Positions 42,628-50,020 of a stretch of 56,063 nucleotides of DNA are shown in pieces. Under the pieces are notes generated by a model that worked only from the letters and a program-made list of their open reading frames with translations, was not told where the DNA came from and ran no database searches. Numbering within the stretch: position 1 is the stretch's first letter; each line of letters begins with the position of its first letter. The stretch lies in contig WRAY01000015.1 of the NCBI GenBank assembly GCA_009779975.1, positions 1 through 56,063 on the forward strand, in the 5' to 3' direction. The position numbers were made by a program, and so were the translations under genes. Origin of the DNA: Bacillota bacterium. GTDB taxonomy: Bacteria > Bacillota > Clostridia > Christensenellales > Pumilibacteraceae.

Positions 42628-44085
42628 ATGACAAACAATAAAAAATTAATAATTATCGGCTCGGGATTGTCGGGGCTTTCAGCCGGAGTGTATTCTGCTG
42701 CAAGCGGATATGATGTCACTATTTTTGAAAAACATTCTGTTGCCGGCGGACTTTGCTCAAATTGGAAAAGAGGAAACTACACTTTTGAGGGAGGACTCCA
42801 CTGGCTGACAGGTTCAAAAGAAACAAGAACAATGCACAAAATTTGGCGAGAAATCGGTGCGATAAAAGATGACACTAAAATTTTTGTCCGTGACCCATAC
42901 ATCACCTATAACCATTTTGGGAAAGAAGTGCATTTTTATCGAGACATAAAAAAATTTCAATCTCACCTAATCGAAATTTCACCCGAAGATGAAAAAGCAA
43001 TTAAAAGACTTTGCAAAGATATTGAGAAGTTTTCAAAGATTGAAGTGCCGGTAAAAATGAAGTTATCCCAAGTTTTTGGAATGATTCCGGCAGGACTAAG
43101 ACTTAGAAAATACACCGACTTAACTGTCGGAGAACTAACAAAAGAATTCAAAAATCCATTAATCAAAGGTCTTTTGGGAAGTGTTGTCGGATATGAATTT
43201 TCAGCAACAAGTTTATTATACACTATGGGGCTTTTTGCATCTTGTGACGGAGGCTATCCGGAGGGCGGCTCATATCAATTGATAAAAAACATAGTCGAGA
43301 AGTTTGAGTCACTAGGCGGAAAAATTCAATATAAAACCGCTGTTAAAGAAGTCTTGATTGAGGGTGGAAAAGCAGTCGGAGTTATTTTAGAAAACGGCGA
43401 AAAAGAATTTTCAAACAGCGTCATTGTTGCAACTGATACCGCCGTTGCTATCGACAAATTATTCAAAAACAAAATTGAAGAACCATGGACAGAAAAAATC
43501 CGCTCGTCTAAAAATGATTCAATGGTGTCAAGTTTCATTTGTTTGGGGGTCGAAACTTCATTAAAAGGTATGCCGAAATATGTTGAGTTTGAACTTGATG
43601 AACCGCTGACCTATGCAGACAGAGCCTATGACTCATTTGACTACACGCATTATGCTGACTATGCTGGCTATCAACCCGAAGGTCACACCGCAATAACAAT
43701 GATAATAATGGGGGACAACTATGAACATTGGCTTAAACATAAAGAAAACGGAACTTATGAAGAAGAAAAAAAACGCTTTGCAGATTTGATAATTGAAAAA
43801 CTCATTAAGCACATTCCGCAAATTGAAGGCAAAATAAAACATCTCAGCGTCGCAACACCTTTGACCTATGAACGCTATGCCGGAACTTATCACGGAGCAT
43901 GGATGGGCAAAAACGGCAAAGGAAAGAGTTTGAAGTTTTTGCCGCAAAAAAGCGAAACAATCGAAAACCTCTACTTTGCAGGTTTTAGAATGATGTCTCC
44001 GGGAGGCTTGCCGCTAGCCACAGTCAGCGGAAGAAAAGCCGCAAAACTTCTTTGTAAAGACACTGGGTTTAAGTTTGAAAAATGA
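42628..44085 (+). CDS. FAD/NAD(P)-dependent oxidoreductase, phytoene-desaturase-like
   Basis: This is a 485-residue flavoprotein. The FAD-binding Rossmann motif GSGLSGLSAGVYSAASGYDV is at about 10-29, with E at the end of the second strand (TIFEKHSVAGG). FEGGLHWLTGS is typical of the CrtI/NAD(P)-binding_8 group. The C-terminal FAD motif is YFAGFRMMSPGGLPLATVSG. Such enzymes act on carotenoids, prolycopene, retinoids or other lipids; the substrate is not assignable. It starts 32 nt after the PolC-like gene with AAGGAAC upstream and may be in the same transcript. A terminator follows. Confidence 0.85.
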   Translation: MTNNKKLIIIGSGLSGLSAGVYSAASGYDVTIFEKHSVAGGLCSNWKRGNYTFEGGLHWLTGSKETRTMHKIWREIGAIKDDTKIFVRDPYITYNHFGKEVHFYRDIKKFQSHLIEISPEDEKAIKRLCKDIEKFSKIEVPVKMKLSQVFGMIPAGLRLRKYTDLTVGELTKEFKNPLIKGLLGSVVGYEFSATSLLYTMGLFASCDGGYPEGGSYQLIKNIVEKFESLGGKIQYKTAVKEVLIEGGKAVGVILENGEKEFSNSVIVATDTAVAIDKLFKNKIEEPWTEKIRSSKNDSMVSSFICLGVETSLKGMPKYVEFELDEPLTYADRAYDSFDYTHYADYAGYQPEGHTAITMIIMGDNYEHWLKHKENGTYEEEKKRFADLIIEKLIKHIPQIEGKIKHLSVATPLTYERYAGTYHGAWMGKNGKGKSLKFLPQKSETIENLYFAGFRMMSPGGLPLATVSGRKAAKLLCKDTGFKFEK

Positions 44086-44109
44086 ATTTAATTGAATGAA
44101 AAACAAAGA

Positions 44110-44137
44110 AAAAAGTCGCTGATTAAGCGACTTTTTT
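44110..44137. terminator. Bidirectional terminator
   Basis: AAAAGTCGCT and AGCGACTTTT form a 10-bp stem around GATTA, with A-run and T-run flanks, between convergent genes. Confidence 0.88.
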
Positions 44138-44148
44138 AGTTCAATTTT

Positions 44149-44310
44149 TTAAACTGCTTTTAAATTTAATATGTATTTGCTTCCGTTTAGCATGATAACA
44201 TAAAAAGAAGTTATTTTTTTGTTTCTTTTGTAGTTCACTTCTTTCACTTCATTTATTTCCATCCACACAAGTTCGCCGACTTGTGTAATGAGTTTTTCTA
44301 TTTCCGTCAT
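44149..44310 (-). CDS. Small protein, 53 residues, possible regulator partner
   Basis: From ATG 44310 this encodes a 53-residue protein (MTEIEKLITQVGELVWMEIN). GGAGG lies 13 nt upstream on the minus strand, a long spacing. A longer in-frame reading (75 residues) starts at 44376 without a ribosome binding site. The C-terminal half is beta-rich (SFYVIMLNGSKYILNLK). It is divergent from two HTH regulators and shares the intervening palindromic promoter region with them. No family recognised. Confidence 0.45.
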   Translation of the reverse strand: MTEIEKLITQVGELVWMEINEVKEVNYKRNKKITSFYVIMLNGSKYILNLKAV

Positions 44311-44353
44311 TAGTTTTTCATATCCTCCTTTTGTAATTACAACTTTAACATTG

Positions 44354-44408
44354 TTGTTATAACAATTATAACACACGAAGTTTCGACTTGTAAATTATTC
44401 GGTCGAAA
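44354..44408. promoter_or_regulatory. Divergent promoter region with palindromes
   Basis: TTGTTATAACAA (44354-44365) is a perfect 12-bp palindrome. TTTCGAC (44381-44387) and GTCGAAA (44402-44408) form a second inverted repeat. GTCGAAAGT recurs at 44905-44913 and GTCGAA occurs just before each HTH gene start. These are candidate operators. Confidence 0.5.
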
Positions 44409-44445
44409 GTATGAGTAGTCTTTTTTGTAGGAGGTTGTCGAATGT

Positions 44446-44892
44446 ATGGAGTTAGTGACACAATTTGCCGAAAGTCTAAAAGACATTTTATATGATCATA
44501 AATTATCGGTTGAAGAATTAAGCAAAGTAACTGGTATTAGCAGAAACCGCATTTATGAGTGGCATTCGGGCAAGTCTAAATCAGTTCCGTCAATGAAGTA
44601 TATTATTATTTTAGCAAATTATTTTAATTGTTCCGTTGATTATCTTATTGGTATAGAAGAAACAAATTATTTGCCGAAGCCAAAACCGCCCCCGACTTTT
44701 GCAAGTTGGTTTCATATTGCTGTTAAAAACAGAGGGTTTAATCTGCATAAGTTAAGCAAGACTATTAATATGGGCACGGCAAATTTCTATAAATGGATTA
44801 ACGGAAAGGGAGATCCAAGTCTTGACAGCCTTGTCAGAATTTCAAAAGTATTGGATTGTTCTATTGACTATTTACTTGGCAGAGGGGATTAG
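44446..44892 (+). CDS. XRE-family regulator with two HTH domains, copy 1
   Basis: This is a 148-residue protein with two Cro/C1-type HTH domains in one chain, about 5-65 (LSVEELSKVTGISRNRIYEW) and 80-145 (HKLSKTINMGTANFYKWING). Both are followed by a conserved LxCSxDYLxG end (FNCSVDYLIG, LDCSIDYLLG). AGGAGG lies upstream. The next gene is a tandem paralogue whose upstream region is also duplicated. Targets are unknown; autoregulation through the GTCGAA sites is likely by family habit. Confidence 0.85.
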   Translation: MELVTQFAESLKDILYDHKLSVEELSKVTGISRNRIYEWHSGKSKSVPSMKYIIILANYFNCSVDYLIGIEETNYLPKPKPPPTFASWFHIAVKNRGFNLHKLSKTINMGTANFYKWINGKGDPSLDSLVRISKVLDCSIDYLLGRGD

Positions 44893-44948
44893 TAATACAA
44901 TTTGGTCGAAAGTAAGCGTAGTATTTTTTGTAGGAGGTTGTCGAAATT

Positions 44949-45395
44949 ATGGAATTAGTGAAGAAGTTTGCCGAAAGTTTAAAAGATATATTATATGACT
45001 ATCAGTTATCGGTTGAAGAATTAAGCAAAGCAATAGGCATTAGCAAAAACAGCATTTATGTTTGGCAAGCAGGATATGAAAATTACTTGCCATCAATAAG
45101 TAATCTTTTAATTTTGGCAGATTATTTTAACTGCTCTGTTGATTATCTTATTGGTATAGAAGAAACAAATTATTTGCCAAAACTAAAACCTTATCCTATT
45201 TTTGCTAATTGGTTTAGGCAAGCCGTTGAATTAAAGGGATATAATCTTTATCGCTTGCAAACCGAAACAAAGATTAATACTGGAAATTTCTATAAATGGA
45301 TTAACGGAAAGGGAGATCCGAGTCTTGACAGCCTTGTCAGAATTGCAAAAGTATTGGATTGTTCTATTGACTATTTATTGGGCAGAGGGGATTAG
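44949..45395 (+). CDS. XRE-family regulator with two HTH domains, copy 2
   Basis: This is a 148-residue paralogue of the preceding gene, with the same start (MELV), domain order and identical last stretch (WINGKGDPSLDSLVRI). The first HTH differs more (VWQAGYENYLPSISNL against EWHSGKSKSVPSMKYI), which points to changed DNA recognition after duplication. The repeat unit, including about 50 nt upstream, is offset by 503 nt. It ends before a strong terminator. Confidence 0.85.
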   Translation: MELVKKFAESLKDILYDYQLSVEELSKAIGISKNSIYVWQAGYENYLPSISNLLILADYFNCSVDYLIGIEETNYLPKLKPYPIFANWFRQAVELKGYNLYRLQTETKINTGNFYKWINGKGDPSLDSLVRIAKVLDCSIDYLLGRGD

Positions 45396-45411
45396 CAAAA
45401 CAATTTAAATA

Positions 45412-45455
45412 AAAAAGGTGCATCAAACTTAATTTAGTGATAGCACCTTTTTTTA
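45412..45455 (+). terminator. Terminator of the HTH pair
   Basis: AAAAGGTGC (45413-45421) and GCACCTTTT (45443-45451) pair across a 21-nt loop and are followed by T-run. Confidence 0.8.
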
Positions 45456-45479
45456 TTTGCAGACTTTTGTTTTTAAGCA

Positions 45480-45715
45480 AAAGTGTTAAAGTCACACCCG
45501 CAGATGCCGATTATTTCGCCGATTTAAACAACCCGCAATTTAGCAGGTGGGCAAGTTGATTTTGCCTTCTGCACTCCTTGTGCGGCACATAGTGCGGCAG
45601 ACACCGCCTCGGCGGGCTTTAAGGCATGGCATAATGACAAAGATACGAACAATCCCGTTTTTGTTTTGTGGTTATAAATACGAGCGAAACAACGAACACC
45701 GCAGGCAATAATTTT
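45480..45715. other. Unexplained GC-richer segment, possible coding remnant
   Basis: In the 538-nt gap between the HTH pair and the DUF6062-like gene this segment stands out by higher GC. Plus-strand frames read like protein in pieces (KVTPADADYFADLNNPQFSR, then a shifted VDFAFCTPCAAHSAADTASA) but are broken by stops and frameshifts. An uninterrupted minus-strand frame (45524-45721, 65 codons) also exists but lacks a ribosome binding site. I treat it as a remnant of unknown origin. The rest of the gap (45716-45933) is AT-rich with a 10-bp AAGTGAAAAG inverted repeat. Confidence 0.4.
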
Positions 45716-45933
45716 TTTCAATTCGGAATTTTATTGTAACACTATTATAATCCATTGCATAAATAAATGCAAGGAAAATGAAGAAAGTTTTTTCAAAAAT
45801 ATTTTTTCAAAACCTATTGACAATGGAGAAAAAATGTGGTAAGAGGTTTGTTTTAAATGAAAAGTGAAAAGGGATGTTGAAGTATTTAGTTGATTTCCTA
45901 AAAACAAAAATAACTTATTATTACTTTTCACTT

Positions 45934-46587
45934 CTATAAATATTTTTCAACCATATTTCGAACGGCATTCGCATCGCCTCTTTCAACACTTTTATAGTCA
46001 AAACTGCTGCAAAATCTTTTCAGGGCGTTATTAACTCTTGTCAAATTGTTTCGCATGACATCGTCAAGGACGGATAAATATTCTTTTTCTGCTTTGCCGC
46101 TGTTGCTTGCATATTCAAGGAGTAACACGAAGTGTTCAAAACAAAATCCACTGCTTGCTTTCAATTCATTTTTAAACTCAACTTCATTAAGAAACATTTG
46201 AGGAACAGTTTTTGCATATCGCACCATCATGTCATCAACTTCATCACAAATGACACATGTTGAAGTTAATTCTTTCAGCCTTTGAGATTCTTTTTTTGCT
46301 TTTTTTGAATCAGACGCAAACTTCAAATTTTCAAGCATAAAATCAGTTCGAGTTGATAATTGCAACGCCAGTCCCAATTTGTTTTCACCTTTATACAACT
46401 CTTTTAGGTGATATGAACAAAAGCCTCTTTTATTCACCCTTATTCGATAGTCGCTCTCCATGACCGCCTCATTAAGGTATTGAGAAACTAACCTGTCGCT
46501 TGATTTGCGATAAATTTCACACATAGGGCAGTTGTCCCTCATTTTAAAAGCATCCCAAATTGGTGTTGTTTGAATATGATATTTCAT
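45934..46587 (-). CDS. DUF6062-like protein with paired Cys motifs
   Basis: This is a 217-residue soluble protein with two parallel halves. Each has a C-x2-C (CPMCEIYRK near 20, CVICDEV near 115) and a later GFC-x2-H (GFCSYH near 56, GFCFEH near 148). These are likely two metal sites. Pattern and length agree with DUF6062. Start at ATG 46587 is preferred over the TTG one codon earlier, as AGGAGA lies 8 nt upstream. Function unknown. Confidence 0.7.
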   Translation of the reverse strand: MKYHIQTTPIWDAFKMRDNCPMCEIYRKSSDRLVSQYLNEAVMESDYRIRVNKRGFCSYHLKELYKGENKLGLALQLSTRTDFMLENLKFASDSKKAKKESQRLKELTSTCVICDEVDDMMVRYAKTVPQMFLNEVEFKNELKASSGFCFEHFVLLLEYASNSGKAEKEYLSVLDDVMRNNLTRVNNALKRFCSSFDYKSVERGDANAVRNMVEKYL

Positions 46588-46686
46588 CAAGAAAATCTCC
46601 TAAAGACTGCTTCAAAAAAGACCGAAAAGATGCCATCATGAATTTTGTGAAGAGGTATTAAAAAGCAGCCATAAAATTAGTTAATT

Positions 46687-47451
46687 ATGTCACACAAAGA
46701 ATTAGACGATTGTTGCTATATGCAACTGCATGGACAAAATAGAATGCCTCAAAGACCTCGAAAAAAACGATACGCACGCAAAATATATTATTGGCGGATA
46801 GCATTTTTTGTTTCGCTTGTTTGTGCCATAGTTTTGGTTGCATCATATTTTCTCATTCCGAAAGTTGTTGTGGAGGGAAGTTTTTCCATATCGCCTCAGC
46901 GATATTTTTTTCTTGTGACTTCAACTCACTCAAACTATCATAGTGCTTCACTTGCATCCGCTCAATCAAAGGGGCAGGGCAGGGCAGGTTTTGTCATTCA
47001 TCACAACGACTCATTCTTGGTCGTTTCTCAAACATTCGACAGCGAGTTTTCTGCAACCTTTGCTTTGGCACAAAGCAGAAATTCAAGACTGCATCAAGTT
47101 TCAACTTCTAACTTGACATTCAATGAAAGCGACATTAGCCTCTATCGTTTCATTCAATACCCAACACTATTATACACTAATATTTCATCTTTGCAAAGCG
47201 ATTTTGCCTTGCACCAAATTTCATCTGAAGCAGTCCTTTTGTCGATTGAAAATCAAGCAATAATACTAAGAGACAAATTCGACGAACTATCCGATATTGA
47301 CTCGCCTTCACATATTCGAGAACTCTATATAAATCTCTATAAAGCCTTCAAGGAATTTAAAAAACTATCAAACACCTATTCAATTTGTTCCGCTTTAAAA
47401 AATTTGCAGGCAAATATTGCGTTTAATTATTTGCTGCTGTTTGTTCAGTAA
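46687..47451 (+). CDS. Membrane-anchored protein with SPOR-like domain
   Basis: This is a 254-residue protein with a basic cytoplasmic N-terminus (PQRPRKKRYARK) and one membrane segment (about 36-58). An external region at about 68-130 has FFLVTSTHSNYHSASLASAQ and FLVVSQTFDSEFSATFALAQ. That pattern of a small beta-alpha repeat with Ala-rich helices resembles SPOR peptidoglycan-binding domains. The last 100 residues are helical. No strong ribosome binding site is seen. A sporulation or cell-division role is inference. Confidence 0.55.
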   Translation: MSHKELDDCCYMQLHGQNRMPQRPRKKRYARKIYYWRIAFFVSLVCAIVLVASYFLIPKVVVEGSFSISPQRYFFLVTSTHSNYHSASLASAQSKGQGRAGFVIHHNDSFLVVSQTFDSEFSATFALAQSRNSRLHQVSTSNLTFNESDISLYRFIQYPTLLYTNISSLQSDFALHQISSEAVLLSIENQAIILRDKFDELSDIDSPSHIRELYINLYKAFKEFKKLSNTYSICSALKNLQANIAFNYLLLFVQ

Positions 47452-47503
47452 TTTTAAATATTATAAGGTGCGGAAAATATTTTTCATAAAATCAAAAAAT
47501 CAT

Positions 47504-47532
47504 TTGACGAACTTAAAAAAATATGTTAAAAT
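47504..47532 (+). promoter_or_regulatory. Promoter of the B12 riboswitch operon
   Basis: TTGACG (47504-47509), 17 nt spacer and TAAAAT (47527-47532), starting transcription just before the riboswitch aptamer. Confidence 0.7.
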
Positions 47533-47542
47533 AATATCAATC

Positions 47543-47715
47543 AGAAGGTTACTAGGAAAAGGGAATTCGGTGAAAAACCGAAGCAGCCCCCGCTACTGTA
47601 AATGGAAACAATGAATACGGCAAAGCCATTGGCAAACGCTGAGAAGGCAAGTATTCAAAGGACAATCCCTTAGGGACAAGCCATTAAGTCAGGAGACCTT
47701 GCTTAAAAACCTTAG
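47543..47715 (+). promoter_or_regulatory. Cobalamin riboswitch
   Basis: The B12-box core is present: AGGGAATTCGGTGAAAAACC, then GCAGCCCCCGCTACTGTAAA, and the conserved AAGTCAGGAGACC (about 47686-47698). AAGGTT (47545-47550) and AACCTT (47708-47713) close the aptamer. Adenosyl- or another cobalamin should repress the downstream uptake genes. The expression platform is at 47727-47857. Confidence 0.93.
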
Positions 47716-47726
47716 AAAACACTATA

Positions 47727-47827
47727 ATCTCGGAGGGAGGTTATGGTGTGCCAAACTATCTAACTGCAAACAGTTAGACTGTTTTAATGTGTTTTTGAAA
47801 TTTTAACTAAAACGCTATCCCTCCGAA
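47727..47827 (+). promoter_or_regulatory. Expression platform with alternative hairpins
   Basis: CTAACTG (47760-47766) pairs with CAGTTAG (47771-47777). The overlapping AAACAGT (47768-47774) pairs instead with ACTGTTT (47778-47784), so the two stems exclude each other. CGGAGGGA (47731-47738) is also fully complementary to TCCCTCCG (47818-47825). A switch between these structures is likely; whether it works by termination or translation is not decided. Confidence 0.5.
47743..47763 (+). CDS. Possible leader peptide in the riboswitch platform
   Basis: A six-codon frame MVCQTI followed by TAA sits 2 nt after GGGAGG, a strong ribosome binding site, within the riboswitch expression platform. The spacing is short, and its stop codon enters the alternative hairpin. 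Translation would affect folding. It may be chance, as no family of such peptides is known to me. Confidence 0.3.
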   Translation: MVCQTI

Positions 47828-47857
47828 AATGAAAAACATTAAGGAGGTTTTTTATTT

Positions 47858-48340
47858 ATGAAAAGAAACAAAAGATTGCTCGTGACTATCGCATTGATTT
47901 TCACACTGGCACTTGGGGCTTTTGCCTTCACTGCTTGCACTCCAAGTCATCTGTTTATCACTGACTCGGTATCGTTTGATGTTCAAACAGAAAGGCAGTT
48001 TCTAGGGGAAGTGCTTAATGACTTAGTTGAAGAGGAGCGCTTGGAAATTGAATATAGCGGTTCTATTGATGATGCATGGGGACGCTTTTTTTTGAATATT
48101 GGCGATTTGAATCCTTCGAGCGATGAATGGATTGGTTTGTTTTCAACAATCAATAACACAACTTATTCAATGATGCTAAACCCCATTTCTTATAATGACA
48201 AAACATTTTTTAGTTCATTGCGCGGAGTTGACACAATGCCGATTGTTAAAGGAGCAAGTTACATGCTTCTTCTTCGTCCAAATGATATGTATGCCGACGA
48301 TATTGAAACAAGTGCAATCATTATTAATATTTTAGCATAA
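47858..48340 (+). CDS. Lipoprotein, DUF4430-like, B12-regulated
   Basis: This is a 160-residue protein. Residues 1-27 form a lipoprotein signal (FAFTAC, C27). The mature part has SIDDAWGRFFLNIG, EWIGLFSTINNTTYSM and MPIVKGASYMLLL, the layout of DUF4430 (transcobalamin C-terminal-like) domains. Under a cobalamin riboswitch and next to an ECF S component it is probably the extracellular corrinoid-binding lipoprotein. AAGGAGG lies upstream of the ATG. The stop overlaps the ATG of the next gene by 1 nt (TAATG). Confidence 0.75.
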   Translation: MKRNKRLLVTIALIFTLALGAFAFTACTPSHLFITDSVSFDVQTERQFLGEVLNDLVEEERLEIEYSGSIDDAWGRFFLNIGDLNPSSDEWIGLFSTINNTTYSMMLNPISYNDKTFFSSLRGVDTMPIVKGASYMLLLRPNDMYADDIETSAIIINILA

Positions 48341-48963
48341 TGAGTGCAAAACGCATAACAATACTTGCATTAATGGTGGCATTGCTCACGGGAGGAAAAA
48401 CGGCTCTTGCGTGGGCTGTGCCTAATGTCGAAATTGTGACACTGCTTCTTGTCGCATATGCTTTGATATTGCCAAGGCGTGATGCGTTGTTTGTGACAAT
48501 TATTTTTGTTCTGATTGAAATCTTGATTTGGGGATTTTTGCTTTGGTGGGTTGTTTTATATATTATCTACTGGCCGTCATTGGTTTTAGTTGTTAGTTTG
48601 CTAAAAGAGAAGATAAATCGCAGGGGCGATATTCTGTCGCCCGAAAAAGAAAAACTCTACAACAAGCGAGTAATATTTGCCGCCATTATCGGCGTTGCAT
48701 TTACTATGTTTTTCGGGGTGCTGTCTTCTTTTATTGATGTTGTTTTTATAGGCGGAATTGCAAGTATTACTAGCGGAATTTTTTGGCAGTCGTTTGTCTC
48801 ATGGTATATGGCAGGAATATTTTTCTATGTTGTGCATGTTGCTTCAAGCATCGGAACGCTGTTTTTTGTTCTTCCTTTTTTGTATCGAGCATTGAAAAAA
48901 CTAATAACAAAAATAGAATCCGACTCAAAAAAATCAGATCCTATTGATGATGAAGCAGTTTAA
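48340..48963 (+). CDS. ECF transporter S component, probable cobalamin uptake
   Basis: This is a 207-residue membrane protein with about six hydrophobic segments and the S-component style start (RITILALMVALLTGGKTAL). S components bind one vitamin and pair with a shared ECF energising module, which is not in this window. B12 riboswitch control and the coupled lipoprotein point to cobalamin or a precursor. A cytoplasmic loop (about 90-110, RRGDILSPEKE) is encoded by a palindromic repeat. Substrate assignment is inferred from regulation. Confidence 0.8.
   Translation: MSAKRITILALMVALLTGGKTALAWAVPNVEIVTLLLVAYALILPRRDALFVTIIFVLIEILIWGFLLWWVVLYIIYWPSLVLVVSLLKEKINRRGDILSPEKEKLYNKRVIFAAIIGVAFTMFFGVLSSFIDVVFIGGIASITSGIFWQSFVSWYMAGIFFYVVHVASSIGTLFFVLPFLYRALKKLITKIESDSKKSDPIDDEAV
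48621..48643 (+). repeat. Palindromic repeat inside the ECF S component gene
   Basis: CAGGGGCGATATTCTGTCGC followed by CCG is the core of the GTAGGGG family, here read in another frame (RRGDILSPE) in a predicted loop. Confidence 0.6.
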
Positions 48964-49018
48964 GTGCAGTGGAAATGCCGATTAAGATGAATTGCAAAAA
49001 GAACCTTGTTTCATTGCT

Positions 49019-49208
49019 CGTCATTGCGAGGTTTTGCGGAGCAGTGAGTTGTGAGAAAGAGGGAGTATTACCGTAAAACCTAAGCAATCCGGTAATAGAA
49101 GCAGAGAGAATGGCTGTTTTTTCGCCTCTCATAACCGGATTGCTTCGAATTTGTGATCATCTTTCCGTTACTCTCATCTGACTGCTCCACAAATTCTTCG
49201 CAATGACG
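49019..49208. mobile_element. MITE-like nested palindrome, CGTCATTGCG ends
   Basis: The ends CGTCATTGCG and CGCAATGACG are perfect complements. Inside, AAGCAATCCGGT (49082-49093) pairs with ACCGGATTGCTT (49134-49145), and further arms match with mismatches. No transposase frame is present. It fills most of the 309-nt gap between the ECF S gene and the metallophosphoesterase. Confidence 0.7.
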
Positions 49209-49272
49209 AAAAAAATATTCGTCTTTTTAATAAAATAACTTAATCGGCGGTTTCTATGACATATTTCCCCAA

Positions 49273-49980
49273 TCATTCACCCCTAATTAATGCCAATTTA
49301 TTCCCTAGTTTATCGCAACTTGTCAAGTAATATTGAATGCCGTTCTTTTCATGAAAGAACGGTCTAACTGATTTGCCGTGAAGATGACCATAGACCACCT
49401 TATGAACACCATACTTTTCAAAAAGAAGAGTGAAAGGGGATTCATGCATTCTGGTGTTATATGGCGGATAGTGAATCATTGCAATCAACAAATCGCCTTC
49501 TTGTTTGATTTTTTGCATATGTTGCAGCGACATTTCCATGCGGATTAGTTCTCTGTCGTAAATCTTTTTGTCGTCAGTGTTTTCCGCTGTCCATTCTTTT
49601 TCGGGAGTTTGCCACCCGCGAGAGCCGGCGATAGTGACATTTCCTATTCGCATAGCATCGTTTTGAAGGGCATAAGTGCCATATGGAAGAGCATTTCTCA
49701 CATTACTTATTGACTTCCACCAAAAGCCGTCATGATTGCCGCGAATGATAATTTTTTTGCCTTTGAACCTTTTTAAAAACTCAATGTCGGGTTTTGCTTC
49801 TTCAAGCGTCATACCCCAACTGAGGTCGCCTGCCAGAAGCACTAAATCATCTTCACTCACCAATTCATTCCATGAGTGTTCGATTTTTTCCAAATATCCA
49901 TGCCAATTTCCCCCGAATATATCCATAGGCTTATTTGAGGCAATTGAAAGGTGCAGATCGCTTATAGCAAATATTTTCAT
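49273..49980 (-). CDS. Metallophosphoesterase family protein
   Basis: This is a 235-residue calcineurin-like phosphoesterase with motifs in order: ISDLHLS (D8, H10), AGDLSWG (about 51), RGNHDGFW (about 80), IHYPPY (about 170) and YGHLHG (about 198). No signal peptide. This small single-domain type is frequent in Firmicutes, with substrates mostly unknown. The -10 box of its promoter lies in the terminal repeat of a MITE-like element. Confidence 0.88.
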   Translation of the reverse strand: MKIFAISDLHLSIASNKPMDIFGGNWHGYLEKIEHSWNELVSEDDLVLLAGDLSWGMTLEEAKPDIEFLKRFKGKKIIIRGNHDGFWWKSISNVRNALPYGTYALQNDAMRIGNVTIAGSRGWQTPEKEWTAENTDDKKIYDRELIRMEMSLQHMQKIKQEGDLLIAMIHYPPYNTRMHESPFTLLFEKYGVHKVVYGHLHGKSVRPFFHEKNGIQYYLTSCDKLGNKLALIRGE

Positions 49981-49992
49981 ATTTTATATGTT

Positions 49993-50020
49993 AGTATACT
50001 CAAACAGTTTAGAAATTGAA
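49993..50020 (-). promoter_or_regulatory. Promoter of the metallophosphoesterase gene within a MITE end
   Basis: Minus strand TTCAAT (50020-50015), 16 nt spacer and TATACT (49998-49993), 12 nt before the ATG. Both boxes lie in the left terminal inverted repeat of the element at 49995-50162. Confidence 0.5.

Noticed and set aside
44446-45395. Prophage repressor region
   Set aside because: No integrase, structural or lysis genes are nearby; the two HTH proteins stand alone as a tandem duplication.
45524-45721. 65-codon minus-strand frame as a gene
   Set aside because: No ribosome binding site; protein-like plus-strand fragments occupy the same region; kept only as an unexplained segment.
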